Shown here one piece after another: positions 28,394 to 38,276 of a DNA stretch of 64,000 nt. Source of the stretch: Paracoccus spongiarum. Its GTDB lineage: Bacteria; Pseudomonadota; Alphaproteobacteria; Rhodobacterales; Rhodobacteraceae. Location of the stretch: the NCBI RefSeq assembly GCF_030732095.1, contig NZ_JAVAMQ010000007.1, forward strand, positions 124,001 to 188,000. Direction: 5' to 3'. The first letter of the stretch is position 1; the number at the start of each line of letters is the position of its first letter. Below the pieces are notes generated by a model. The model was not told the DNA's origin. It saw only the letters and a list, made by a program, of their open reading frames with translations, and did not search any database. A program made the position numbers and the translations under genes.

Positions 28394-29178
28394 CAGCGGT
28401 ACCCCGCCTCGCCCGCCTCGTGCAGACGCGGGCCGCGCTCTTCGATCGGCTCCAGCGCCTCGTGGACGGGCACGTTGGGCGCGGCCGAGGGGTCGGCGAT
28501 GCGCGCGGCGGGATTGGCCGCCCAATGCGCCGCATTGACCATGACGCGCCGCACATTGGCGTCGAAATAGGTCGGGTAGGTCTCGTGACCCGGGCGGAAA
28601 TAGAAAATGTTTCCAGCCCCTCGCCTGTAGGTCAGCCCCGAGCGGAACACCTCGCCGCCAGCGAACCAGCTGACAAACACCGTCTCCAACGGTTCGGGCA
28701 CGCCGAAGGGTTCGCCATACATTTCCTCGTGCTCCAGTTCGAAATGGCCCGAAAGTCCCGCGGTGATCGGGTGGTTGGGCGCGGTGATCCACAGCCGCTC
28801 GCGTTCGCCGGCCTCGCGCCAGGTGAGGTTGCAGGGGCTGCCCATCAGCCGCTTGAACGGCTTCGAGAAATGCGCCGAATGCAGGAACACGAGACCCATC
28901 CCGGACCACACGGCGTTGCAGACCCGATCGACCACATGGTCGGCGACCTCGCCATGCGCGCAATGGCCCCACCAGAACAGCACATCGGTCTGTGCAAGGC
29001 GGTCGTCGGTCAGGCCATGCTCGGGCTCTTGCAGCGTGGCGGTGGTGGCGCGGATCGCAGGATCCTCGTTCAGCGCCTCGGCGATCGTGCCGTGGATGCC
29101 CTCGGGATAGACCGAGGCCACCAGCCTGTTCTTCTGCTCGTGGACGTTTTCATTCCACACGGTGACGCGGATGGTCAT
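28393..29178 (-). CDS. thuA: ThuA domain protein (trehalose utilisation)
   Basis: 261-residue ThuA-family protein, a class-I-glutamine-amidotransferase-like fold. It reads '[20 protein letters not shown]', '[13 protein letters not shown]', '[20 protein letters not shown]', '[20 protein letters not shown]' and '[10 protein letters not shown]', all characteristic of ThuA. It partners with ThuB in 3-keto disaccharide formation. Four-base overlap with thuB; 66 bases downstream of the ATPase gene. Confidence 0.9.
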   Translation of the reverse strand: MTIRVTVWNENVHEQKNRLVASVYPEGIHGTIAEALNEDPAIRATTATLQEPEHGLTDDRLAQTDVLFWWGHCAHGEVADHVVDRVCNAVWSGMGLVFLHSAHFSKPFKRLMGSPCNLTWREAGERERLWITAPNHPITAGLSGHFELEHEEMYGEPFGVPEPLETVFVSWFAGGEVFRSGLTYRRGAGNIFYFRPGHETYPTYFDANVRRVMVNAAHWAANPAARIADPSAAPNVPVHEALEPIEERGPRLHEAGEAGYR

Positions 29179-29244
29179 GTCTTCTCCTTGATCGTGCCGC
29201 GGACGCGCCGCAGGTGTGACATGTCGGGTTAGAGGGCCGCCGGA

Positions 29245-30252
29245 TCAGCGGATCGGCCGACCCTGATCGTCAAAGCGGTGCAACTGCCCGGCCTGCGGCT
29301 GCAGGCTGATGCGGCTGCCATAGGGGATCGCCAGCTTGCCCGGCTGGCGCACCACCACGGGTTCATCCGCACCGATGTCGACGAAGAGGAAGTTGTCCGA
29401 TCCCAGATCCTCGGCATGGACCACCTCGCCCTGCCACTCGCCGCTGCCATCGGGTGACAGCTCGATATGTTCGGGGCGCGCGCCAAGCGTGGCGCAGCCC
29501 TTGTCGCGGGCAAAATCCCCGGTCAGGAAGTTCATCTTGGGGCTGCCGATGAAGCCTGCGACGAAGATGGAATTCGGGTTCTCGTAAAGCTCCGCCGGGG
29601 TGCCGACCTGCTCCAGCCGGCCATCGCGCAGCACCGCGATGCGGTCGGCCAGTGTCATCGCCTCGACCTGGTCGTGGGTGACGTAGATCATCGTGGTGTC
29701 ATCCATCGAATGATGCAGCCTGGCGATCTCCAGCCGCGTCTGCACGCGCAGCGCGGCATCCAGGTTGGACAGGGGCTCGTCGAACAGGAACACCCGCGGG
29801 TCGCGGACGATCGCGCGGCCGATGGCCACCCGCTGCCGCTGGCCGCCCGACAGCTGCTTGGGCAGCCGGTCCAGCAGGTGGTCGATCTGCAGCAGGCGCG
29901 CCGCGTCGCGCACCCGCCGGTCGGTCTCGGCCTTGTCGGCCTTGGCCAGCTTCATGCCGAAGGCCATGTTGTCATAGACCTTCATGTGGGGGTACAGCGC
30001 ATAGCTCTGGAACACCATCGCGATGCCCCGGTCCGAAGGCACGAGGCTGTTCACCCGTTCCCCGTCGAACAGCATGTCGCCGCTGGTGATGTCCTCGAGC
30101 CCCGAGACCAGCCGCAGCAGCGTGGACTTGCCGCAGCCCGAGGGGCCGACGAATACCATGAACTCGCCCTTGCGGATTTCCAGGTCGATGCCCTTGATGA
30201 CGTTGACGGCGCCATAGGATTTGGTGACGTTCTTCAGTTCGATCTTCGCCAT
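29245..30252 (-). CDS. thuK: sugar ABC transporter ATPase, ThuK/MalK/UgpC type
   Basis: ATPase of a carbohydrate ABC importer, 335 residues. Walker A 'GPSGCGKSTLL', Q-loop 'MVFQSYALYPHM', signature 'LSGGQRQRVAIGRAIV', Walker B 'VFLFDEPLSNLD' and switch His 'YVTHDQVEAMTLADR' are all present, followed by a C-terminal TOBE/MalK regulatory domain (about 235-335). Four bases downstream of the permease gene. Confidence 0.93.
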   Translation of the reverse strand: MAKIELKNVTKSYGAVNVIKGIDLEIRKGEFMVFVGPSGCGKSTLLRLVSGLEDITSGDMLFDGERVNSLVPSDRGIAMVFQSYALYPHMKVYDNMAFGMKLAKADKAETDRRVRDAARLLQIDHLLDRLPKQLSGGQRQRVAIGRAIVRDPRVFLFDEPLSNLDAALRVQTRLEIARLHHSMDDTTMIYVTHDQVEAMTLADRIAVLRDGRLEQVGTPAELYENPNSIFVAGFIGSPKMNFLTGDFARDKGCATLGARPEHIELSPDGSGEWQGEVVHAEDLGSDNFLFVDIGADEPVVVRQPGKLAIPYGSRISLQPQAGQLHRFDDQGRPIR

Positions 30253-30256
30253 GGGT

Positions 30257-31089
<833 letters not shown>

Positions 31090-31090
<1 letters not shown>

Positions 31091-32049
31091 CACGAACGGT
31101 CCCCCGACAGGTCGACGCGGCCCAGCCAGATGTAGAGGCTGACGAACACGGCGATGATGGCGAACAGCAGGGTCGACTGGGCGGCCCCGTAGGCGAACTT
31201 GTCGAAGTCGATCATGTTCTCGCGGCTGATGACCGACATCGTCTTGGTCGCCGCCGAGTTCGGCGTCAGCACATAGACCAGATCGAAGATCCGCAGCGCG
31301 TCGAGGATGCGGAAGATCACCGCGACCATCAGCGCCGGCTTGATCAGCGGCAGCGTCACCCTGAAGAACACCTTCACCGGATGCACCCCGTCGATGCGCG
31401 CCGCCTCGTAGATATCGCGCGGCACCATCTGCAGTCCGGCCAGGATCAGCAGCGCCATGAAGGGCGTGGTCTTCCAGATGTCCACGATCAGCACGGCGGT
31501 CATCGCCGTCTCGATGTTCGCGGTCCAGGCGATCTTCTGGCTGATGATCCCGAGGTTCAGCAGGATATCGTTGATGATCCCGAACTGGTCATTCAGCATC
31601 CAGCCCCACATCTTCGCCGAGACGATCGTGGGGATCGCCCAGGGGATCAGGATCGCGGCCCGGACCAGCGCGCGGCCCCGGAACTGCGCGTTCATGACCA
31701 GCGCGACGATCAGGCCGAAGACGGTCTCGAACGCGACCGAGACCAGCGAGAAGCGCACCGTGTTCCAGACCGCGTTCCACCAGGCCGGATCGACCAGGGT
31801 GCCGCGAAGGACCGTGCGCCCCGAGGACAGCGTGCGCACCTGAAGATAGTTGTCGAAGCCGATCCACTTCGCGTCATACAGGTTCGACAGCGTGGCATCG
31901 GTGAAGGAAAACCAGATCGTGCGCAGCAGCGGCCATGCGGCCACGCAGAACAGCGCGATCAGCATCGGCGCAAGGAACCAGAAGGCCGCCTTCTGCCTGC
32001 GCTGCTGCAGGCTGGGACCGGCGGCGCGGCCCAGGGATGGTGTCGTCAT
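31090..32049 (-). CDS. thuF: sugar ABC transporter permease, ThuF/MalF type
   Basis: Inner-membrane permease of 319 residues, with an N-terminal basic segment and first span ('FWFLAPMLIALFCVAAWPLL') and the EAA loop 'IYEAARIDGVHPVKVFFRVT'. Paired with thuG by a four-base overlap. A hairpin separates it from the binding-protein gene upstream. Confidence 0.92.
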
Positions 32050-32088
32050 GTGGGAACTCCTCGTGCGGGCCCGACCGGGCCTGTGGCG

Positions 32089-32114
32089 GGGCGGGCGCGA
32101 GGAACGCCCGACCC
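32089..32114 (-). other. intercistronic hairpin between thuE and thuF
   Basis: Nine-base-pair GC stem with one bulge (arms at 32089-32097 and 32105-32114, seven-base loop) 18 bases after the thuE stop. Likely stabilises the binding-protein message or limits readthrough into the membrane components, as in other ABC operons. Confidence 0.5.
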
Positions 32115-32131
32115 GGCGGCAGCCGGCTGGA

Positions 32132-33400
32132 CTACCAGCCCGACCCCTTCAGGTCGTCGAGGTCCAGTTCCAGCAGTTCGAGATTCTCGGCCGCGCTGCC
32201 ATCGCCCGACAGGGTCTGGTGGACCGCCGACCAGAACCGTGCCGACACCTCGTTGTACTTGCCCTTGGTCGGCGCCGAGGGGCGCGGGACGGCCTGTTCG
32301 AACACCGGCTTCCAGCGCGGGATCAGCGGCACCTGCTGGGCGATCTCGGGGTCGTCGAAAAGCGCGGTGATCGTGGGCAGGTTGCTGTTGTTCAGGGCGG
32401 TGGCCTTCTGCCCCTCGATCCCCGCGAGATACAGCGCAAGGCTGATCGCGGCCTCCTGCTTGGTCGAGTATTTCGACACCGCGACGTTCCAGCCGCCAAG
32501 CGTGGCCGCCGATCCCTCGCCGCCCGACGGCAGCGGCGCCACGTCGAACTTGCCCTTCACCGCGCTGTCATCGCCGTTCGACAGCGAGAAGGCATAGGGC
32601 CAGTTGCGCATGAACACGGCGTTACCGGTTTGCCAGACGCCACGCGCCTCTTCCTCCATATAGGACATCACGCCCGGGGGGCTGATCGTCCCAACCCATT
32701 CCTTGGCGACCTCCAGCGCCCTGACTGCGTTCTCGTTGTTGATCGAGATGGTGCCGTCGGGCTCGACGATCTGCCCGCCGCCGGCGGATTTCACCCATTC
32801 CAGCGCATTGCAGGTCAACCCCTCATAGGCGTTGCCCTGCCACACATAGCCCCACAGGTCGGCATTGCCCTCGGCGCGTTCGGCCTCCTGGATCTCCTGG
32901 GCCACGCGGGTCAGGTCCGCCCATGTCTCGGGGACCGCCTTGCCGTGCTTTTCCAGCAGGTCGCTGCGGTAATACAGCGCGGGGGCATCGGTGAACAGCG
33001 GCAGCGCGACCAGCTTGCCATCGACGGTCTGGCTGGCGATCACCGACTCGAAATGCTGCGGAATCAGGTCCTTGGCCGCCTCGGTCAGATCGACAAAGTG
33101 ATCGGCAAGCTGCGGCGCCCAGATCACGTCGGTCTGGTAGAGGTCGATATCGGCGGTGCCGGCCGCCAGCCACAGCCGGTATTGCGCGAACTGGTCCGAG
33201 GTCGAGGCGGGCATCGGCACAATGGTGACGGTATGGCCGGTCGCGTCCTCCCAGGGCTTCACGGTCTTCTTGAAGTTCTCGATGGCGTTGCCGACCGCGC
33301 CGCTGACATAGGACAGCTCTTCCGCCCAGGCGGCCGGTGCGCTTGTCGCGGCCAGTATGGCCAGCGCCGACAGCCCCGACCTTATGCCGTTGATCTTCAT
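32132..33400 (-). CDS. thuE: sugar ABC transporter substrate-binding protein, ThuE-like
   Basis: Periplasmic extracellular-solute-binding protein family 1, 422 residues from ATG 33400. Signal peptide 'GLSALAILAATSAPAAWAEE', then 'WEDATGHTVTIVPMPAS', 'DIDLYQTDVIWAPQLADHFV' and 'NAVFMRNWPYAFSLSNGDDS', all typical of trehalose/maltose-binding proteins. First gene of the thuEFGKAB operon, about 85 bases downstream of a LacI-type operator at 33485-33502. Confidence 0.9.
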   Translation of the reverse strand: MKINGIRSGLSALAILAATSAPAAWAEELSYVSGAVGNAIENFKKTVKPWEDATGHTVTIVPMPASTSDQFAQYRLWLAAGTADIDLYQTDVIWAPQLADHFVDLTEAAKDLIPQHFESVIASQTVDGKLVALPLFTDAPALYYRSDLLEKHGKAVPETWADLTRVAQEIQEAERAEGNADLWGYVWQGNAYEGLTCNALEWVKSAGGGQIVEPDGTISINNENAVRALEVAKEWVGTISPPGVMSYMEEEARGVWQTGNAVFMRNWPYAFSLSNGDDSAVKGKFDVAPLPSGGEGSAATLGGWNVAVSKYSTKQEAAISLALYLAGIEGQKATALNNSNLPTITALFDDPEIAQQVPLIPRWKPVFEQAVPRPSAPTKGKYNEVSARFWSAVHQTLSGDGSAAENLELLELDLDDLKGSGW

Positions 33401-33484
33401 GTTGGCCTCTCCTCCCCCCAAGGCGCGATGCCGACACGGCCCGCGCAATCTCCCCGCCCGGACCGATGCGCGCCGCGAGGCACT

Positions 33485-33502
33485 ATCCGAAACGTTTCGG
33501 GT
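33485..33502. promoter_or_regulatory. LacI-family operator upstream of thuE
   Basis: ATCCGAAACGTTTCGGGT, containing the perfect palindrome CCGAAACGTTTCGG (33487-33500) with the central CG typical of LacI/GalR operators. It lies between the lacI-type gene and thuE, and nearly the same sequence recurs upstream of the regulator gene at 34601-34619. Two matching copies at the two expected promoters make the assignment strong. Confidence 0.75.
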
Positions 33503-33553
33503 GATTTAGCGCAAACATTGCCTTCCTGTCAACGATTCGGTTGGTTTCGGGGA

Positions 33554-34582
33554 TCAGACGCGCGGAGCGGCGGTGGAATCGCGCAGGATCATGCGATGGG
33601 GTCCGACGATCTGTGCCTGCTTCAGCGGCGCGCCGTCGAGACTGGCGGCAAGGCAGCCCGCCAGCGGCTGCCAACTGTCGCGCAGCGGCGCGTCCGACAC
33701 GCTGAGAGCCGGGAAAAACGCGGCACTTTTCAGGGTGGCCAGGTGATCGTCATGCGCGATCACCGAAACATCCCCCGGGATCGCCAGCCCAAGCGCATTG
33801 GCGGCATGATAGACGCCCTTTGCCACGCGGGTATTGCCGCAGATGATCGCCGTCGGCGCCGCCGCACCGGGGGCGAACAGGTCGACCACCGAAACAAGGC
33901 CCAGCGCCTCGGTCATCTCGCCATTGCGGATGATCGCGCCGTCGGGATCGAGACCCGCACCCGCCATCGCCCGCAGGAAACCGGTCCGCCGGGCGGTGAC
34001 GTAGGTGCGGCCCGGAACGCCGTTGAGCAAGGCGATACGGCGATGGCCAAGGCCGATGAGGTGACCGGCCAGGTCGAAGAAAATGCATTCGTTATCAATG
34101 TCGAAATAGGCGTGCCGGGGCTCGGACCCGATCCTGCCATGGACGACGAACGGGATGCCCTCGCCGGCCAGCAGGGCGGCGCGGGGATCATCCTCCTGCG
34201 GATCGGTCAGCACGAAGCCATCCAAGGCCCCGTGACCGATGAGACGCTGATAGACCGGCAGGATCGGCTCGTCCTGACGGGCGACATGCAGGACGAACTG
34301 CATCCCACGCGCCGAAAACTGGGTCGACAGCCCGGCCACCACCTCCATGAACAGCCCGTCCGAGGCGAGGTCGGGGGCCTGCGGCACCACCAGCCCCACC
34401 ATGCCCGAGCGTCCGGACACCAGCTTGCGCGCCGACAGGTTCGGCTGGTAGCGCAGCGTGCGGGCCACCGCCTTGACCCGCTCTCGCGTGTCGGGATTGA
34501 CGTCGGAATGACCGTTCAGCGCACGGCTGACCTGAGTGACCGAAAGACCCGCCGCCTTCGCGACATCCTTGAGAGTTGCCAT
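33554..34582 (-). CDS. thuR: LacI-family repressor of the thu-type operon
   Basis: 342-residue LacI/GalR regulator. N-terminal HTH and hinge 'LKDVAKAAGLSVTQVSRALN' and 'VNPDTRERVKAVARTLRYQP', then a periplasmic-binding-like effector domain ('VGLVVPQAPDLASDGLFMEV', 'GHRRIALLNGVPGRTYVTAR'). Start at ATG 34582, since the upstream open frame contains the operator. Same strand as and just upstream of thuE. Nearly identical palindromes at its own promoter and at thuE suggest autoregulation and operon control. Confidence 0.88.
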   Translation of the reverse strand: MATLKDVAKAAGLSVTQVSRALNGHSDVNPDTRERVKAVARTLRYQPNLSARKLVSGRSGMVGLVVPQAPDLASDGLFMEVVAGLSTQFSARGMQFVLHVARQDEPILPVYQRLIGHGALDGFVLTDPQEDDPRAALLAGEGIPFVVHGRIGSEPRHAYFDIDNECIFFDLAGHLIGLGHRRIALLNGVPGRTYVTARRTGFLRAMAGAGLDPDGAIIRNGEMTEALGLVSVVDLFAPGAAAPTAIICGNTRVAKGVYHAANALGLAIPGDVSVIAHDDHLATLKSAAFFPALSVSDAPLRDSWQPLAGCLAASLDGAPLKQAQIVGPHRMILRDSTAAPRV

Positions 34583-34600
34583 CGTTCCTTCCGCCGGGTG

Positions 34601-34619
34601 ATCCGAAACGCTTTCGGAT
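34601..34619. promoter_or_regulatory. LacI-family operator upstream of the regulator gene
   Basis: ATCCGAAACGCTTTCGGAT: arms ATCCGAAA and TTTCGGAT are exact inverted repeats around CGC. It starts 18 bases upstream of the regulator ATG and matches the thuE operator. Confidence 0.75.
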
Positions 34620-34639
34620 GCCAGAGGGGCCATATACCA

Positions 34640-35648
34640 TCCTTCGGCGGGTGACGCGATCAGCTTCTGGGAAGGCTCGGGGCGTCTCGCCTGCGGAGCT
34701 GCGAGGCTGCAAAGGTCCGCAAGCGCGTCCCGTCAGGGCAGATCGTCCAGTCGGATCCGAGAGGCCACTGCATCCGCGCCGGACCCGCCGCCCCGATCAT
34801 CCACCCAGGCGCCGGGAATGTCGTCACCGCTGCGATGGCGGCGATCTTCTGGCAAGGCGCATCGACAACGGTCGGCCGTTCCCGGATCGGCAGGCGGATC
34901 CAGGCAGGCATTGCAATGCCTGTTGCGCCGAAGCCGATCCCGGATCGGCCCGGCCTGACAAGAGCGACGCACCGCCGAAGGGTTCGGCTGGCTGAACGGC
35001 GACCCGCTGCTGTCGGATGTCGCCGGATCATGCACCCGCGTCCCCATGATCGCGACGCGCTGCCGTACCGCGCCGGGGTTGGCGGGTCTGCGCTGACAGG
35101 CCACAACCGCAGCGTGGGACATCTCGGGATCGCCCTCGGCAAGCATCGCCGCGATTTCGGCCAGCGGGTCATCTGCGGCCAGGGGCCTGTGCGCTTCTCT
35201 CGCATTCCTTCCCGGCCTCAGAGGTCGCACAAAGCTGCCCGGCCGCCATGACACGAGGCCCGCTCGCGGCAAGCAGCGCCTCCGCAAGGCCCGCAAGGAT
35301 CAGCCCGCGCCCCCGCGGCCCCTCAGCCCCGCAGCGGCAGGGTGCTGCGGCGGGCGTTGCGGCCGCCGGCCTTGACCTTGCGTTGCCCATGGTCCCGGTC
35401 GCCGCGCGGGCATGCGCAGAAACGTCCCGGGCGCCAGGGCGCGCTATCGTTGAGCGTCCGGGCACCGCTTTCGCCGATGGTGGATTTCGCAGTTCCGACT
35501 GCATCCGTGGCCAGGCAGCAGTCGATCAGCTTCGCCGCGGTGATGGTGTCGCCCGGAATCGTGACGTTGGGCCATCCGATGCCCCGATGAACGGTCCCAG
35601 GCGCACGGATCGCGGATGGCCCGCCCGCAAGGATCTCACCGGGCGGCG
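34640..35648. other. about 1 kb with no recognisable gene
   Basis: Open frames exist on both strands but none shows a start with a ribosome site, sustained family-like sequence or normal codon pattern. A minus-strand stretch near 35085-35200 reads like a natural protein segment ('DDPLAEIAAMLAEGDPEMSH') and another near 35510-35650 ('VHRGIGWPNVTIPGDTITAA'), so broken genes may lie here. I cannot name either. It is bounded by the LacI gene and by insertion-sequence fragments. Confidence 0.5.
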
Positions 35649-35770
35649 TCACGGCACCTGGCTTCGGTTGCCGTCGGCTGAACCTGCATCCGCGGCGTGA
35701 GGAGCATGTGGTGAACCACAAGCGCCTGTTCCACATCTACCACGAGAAGCGGCTGCGTGCGGGCTTGCGC
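35649..35770 (+). pseudogene. IS3-family transposase OrfB fragment
   Basis: In one plus-strand frame the sequence reads 'FGCRRLNLHPRREEHVVNHK' followed directly by 'RLFHIYHEKRLRAG'. This matches the conserved IS3-family OrfB segment of the type 'FGYRRLH...VNHKR..RIYREE.L'. Only about 40 codons survive, with no catalytic DDE region. The homology stops at about 35770, where the minus-strand IS66 remnant begins. Confidence 0.65.
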
Positions 35771-36043
35771 GGTTCGTCCCCTTGCGTCCGGTGCAGCGCG
35801 CCTTCGGCCTGCTCCTGTGCGGCCTCCAGGACGCCTGGGAGCCAGGTCGGCATCCGCGAGCGGCAGAGCGCAGTGGTCGGGCGACAGCGTCTCGGACCGC
35901 TTGCCGAAGCGCTCGCACCGTGCTGCAGGCAAGATGCCTTCAAGCCGGCGGTCGGCCTCCAGAACCTCCATCAGCGCCGCCTGCACCTCGGCGAGACGGG
36001 CCTTCAGGCCAGCGTTCGCGCGGCTGAGAGCGTCGGCATCCAT
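35771..36043 (-). pseudogene. IS66-family TnpC N-terminal fragment, frameshifted
   Basis: The minus strand reads 'MDADALSRANAGLKARLAEV' and 'RCERFGKRSETLSPDHCALP', then continues in another frame with 'LEAAQEQAEGALHRTQGDEP'. This is the coiled-coil plus 'RFGxxSExLxPDQxALPLED' N-terminus of IS66 transposases, broken by a frameshift near 35850. No zinc-finger or DDE domain follows; the sequence runs into the IS3 fragment. Confidence 0.65.
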
Positions 36044-36139
36044 GCCCTTGGGTGGACCACGCTGATGCTGTTCGGGCGAGCAAAGACGCGGACGTCCCGT
36101 GCATCAGACCGCTCACCGCGCTATCAGTGGACGCGATGC

Positions 36140-36240
36140 CCGGTCCGCTCGGCCAAGTCGCCAGTCAGGCCCCTCGAACAGCGCCGCAAGCCGCGCCGAC
36201 GACAGCCGCATCGCCGCCTGCGGGACGAACTCCTGGACGA
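36140..36240 (-). pseudogene. IS66-family TnpB C-terminal fragment
   Basis: The minus strand encodes 'VPQAAMRLSSARLAALFEGP' followed by 'DWR', corresponding to the TnpB C-terminal consensus of the type 'GA..LS.AQL..LLEGIDWR'. It lies just upstream of the TnpC fragment in the normal IS66 order tnpB-tnpC. Both are decayed, so this is one old IS66 copy. Confidence 0.55.
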
Positions 36241-37175
36241 GACCGTGTTCCCGTCATGACGCTGTTGCCCGCTGCAATGACCTGCCGGCTGGTCGCCTGC
36301 CAGCCCGGACCCGGACCCCGCCAATCGAGGCACCGGGGAGAGGGTCGCCCTCGCCGCGGGATGCTGACCTCCGTGCTGGCGACGGCTGTCAGCATCGGGC
36401 TGGCCGACAAGGGTCTGAAATGACCCGGCCCGGCGTCCCGGACAAGCCTCTCGCGGCGCGTTTGCCGATTTCAGCCGTCATGCTGGACCTGTCTCCGGCC
36501 CATCTCGCGACGCGGATCTCCGCGCCGATCCTGCCGACACGAATTCCGCTGATGCGGGTCGATGAGGCACCCGCCGGCGATTTGGTCGCGCCGACGCCGG
36601 CGATCCGGGGATTTCGGAGCTGCTGCGGACGGGCCAATCACCGGCCGCGTGGCGCCGGGCCTTGAACTGGCAAATGAACAGGGCGGGCATCTGCCCATGG
36701 CGCGGCGGGCGGTGAGGCTGGTGGGCCGGATCTCGCCACTGGGCCTGGCGAGTCTGCGGGCCAACCGCGTCGCGGGCCATGACCGGCCGGCGGGAACGGT
36801 CTGACCGTCGGCGATGTCGCCGACACCCGGAACATCGCCGGATCTTGGGCGTCCGAGACTTCTCGGCGGCGGGCAGGCGGGGCGTTCGATCCGGCCGGGC
36901 AATGTGCCGGGGTTCAGCGTGCAGCTGGCGCTGCGGATCGGGCGCGACAAGTGCCGGTCCAACGTGCCGCTGGGCGATCCGCGCGTCTTGGGGCAGCATT
37001 ACGTGCTGCGCCTGTTCGGCCGCCAGATCGGGGCCCGCGACGGCTCTGGCGGCGGGCCAGAGCTTCCAGCCGGGCGAGACGCGGAACGTCCTGACGGCGT
37101 GACACGCCTCCGCAGCCGCAGCGGCGGCGCACGACACCGCACGGACCATGGCGGCACGCATTACGCCCCGCCCCC
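36241..37175. other. about 0.9 kb with no recognisable gene
   Basis: No frame carries a convincing gene on either strand. The plus strand near 36690-36830 ('ARRAVRLVGRISPLGLASLR') and 36900-37010 ('DKCRSNVPLGDPRVLGQHYV') looks protein-like in places but changes frame and has no start signal. It is probably decayed or imported sequence flanking the insertion-sequence relics. It ends at the modC stop. Confidence 0.45.
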
Positions 37176-38276
37176 TCACCGCGGGTGGCCCGGCTGGTCC
37201 GAGGCAAGCCCCAGATCGCCGGGGGCCACGGCGACCGACTTCAGGATCGCATGGCAGCCTTGCCCTTCGGCGAGACCCATCTGCGACAGCGACCGGCGGG
37301 TGATCCGGGCGGTCAGCCGATCCGGCCCGAGGGCCAGCGTGACCTGCGCGTTCGGGCCGTCCTCGGGCACGATGGCGGTGATCCGACCCGTCAGGATGTT
37401 CAACGCCGAAATCCCCTCCGGACGCGCGCCCGACAGGATGACGTTGCCCGAGCCGATGCGCAGGCGCAGTTCCGTGCCAGGCGGTGCAGCGAGGCGCGCG
37501 ACGAAGACCGGCCCGCCCGGCGTGAGCAGCCGCGTGAGGCCGTCTGCGTCCTGCCCCGCCACCCGCGCCGACAGGATCGACGCCGTCTCGACCCCGACCG
37601 CTCGGGGATCGCCCAGCACCTGCGACGGCGGTCCGACCGCCGCGATCCGGCCGGCGCGCAGCGCGACGACGGTGGTGGCCAGGCGCGCGACCTCGGCGCT
37701 GGCATGGCTGACATAGAGGATCGGCACGCCGCCCTCGTCGCGCAGACGTTCGAAATAGGGAAGAATCTCGGCCTTGCGCGCCTCGTCCAGCGCCGCCAGC
37801 GGCTCGTCGGCCAGGATCAGGCGCGGTGCCGCCAGCAACGCACGCCCGATCGCCACGCGGCTTTTCTCGCCCCCCGACAGGGCACCGGGGCGGCGGTCCA
37901 GCAGGGGCCCGATGCCGAGCATCTCGACGACGCGCGCCATGTCGGGGCCGCGCGCGGCCCGTGGCGCGAACCAGCGCCCGTAACGCAGGTTCTGGCGCAC
38001 CGACAGATGCGGAAACAGCCGGCCTTCCTGAAAGACATAGCCGAGGCGACGACGGTGGGGGGGCAGGCACAGCCGCGCGGCGCTGTCCAGAAGCACCCAG
38101 TCGTCGACCGCGATCCGGCCGCTGTCGGGGCGCAGCAGGCCCGCCACCGCATTGACCACGCTGGTCTTGCCGGACCCCGAGGGGCCGTAAAGGACGGTCA
38201 GGCCCGGCGGCGCCTCGAAGGCCGCATCCAGCGCAAAGTCGCCGAGACGATGCGACAGCCGAACCCGCAGCGTCAT
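37176..38276 (-). CDS. modC: molybdate ABC transporter ATPase
   Basis: ATPase subunit of the molybdate importer, 366 residues. Walker A 'GPSGSGKTSVVN', Q-loop 'YVFQEGRLFPHL', signature 'LSGGEKSRVAIGRALL', Walker B 'LILADEPLAALD' and switch 'YVSHASAEVARL'. A C-terminal Mop/TOBE domain ('GISALNILTGRITAIVPEDG') binds molybdate. Four-base overlap with modB. Confidence 0.95.
   Translation of the reverse strand: MTLRVRLSHRLGDFALDAAFEAPPGLTVLYGPSGSGKTSVVNAVAGLLRPDSGRIAVDDWVLLDSAARLCLPPHRRRLGYVFQEGRLFPHLSVRQNLRYGRWFAPRAARGPDMARVVEMLGIGPLLDRRPGALSGGEKSRVAIGRALLAAPRLILADEPLAALDEARKAEILPYFERLRDEGGVPILYVSHASAEVARLATTVVALRAGRIAAVGPPSQVLGDPRAVGVETASILSARVAGQDADGLTRLLTPGGPVFVARLAAPPGTELRLRIGSGNVILSGARPEGISALNILTGRITAIVPEDGPNAQVTLALGPDRLTARITRRSLSQMGLAEGQGCHAILKSVAVAPGDLGLASDQPGHPR

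Noticed and set aside
31850..34654. 934-codon plus-strand open frame across thuF, thuE and the LacI gene
   Set aside because: Spans three well-supported genes on the other strand and an operator; composition typical of a shadow frame.
34640..35648. Minus-strand frames at 34660-35205 and 34733-35296 as genes
   Set aside because: Two overlapping frames, neither with a ribosome site or consistent family-like sequence; kept only as an unassigned region.
36478..38070. 530-codon minus-strand open frame entering the modC region
   Set aside because: Overlaps modC in another frame and carries no recognisable motif; part of it covers the insertion graveyard where nothing is coding.
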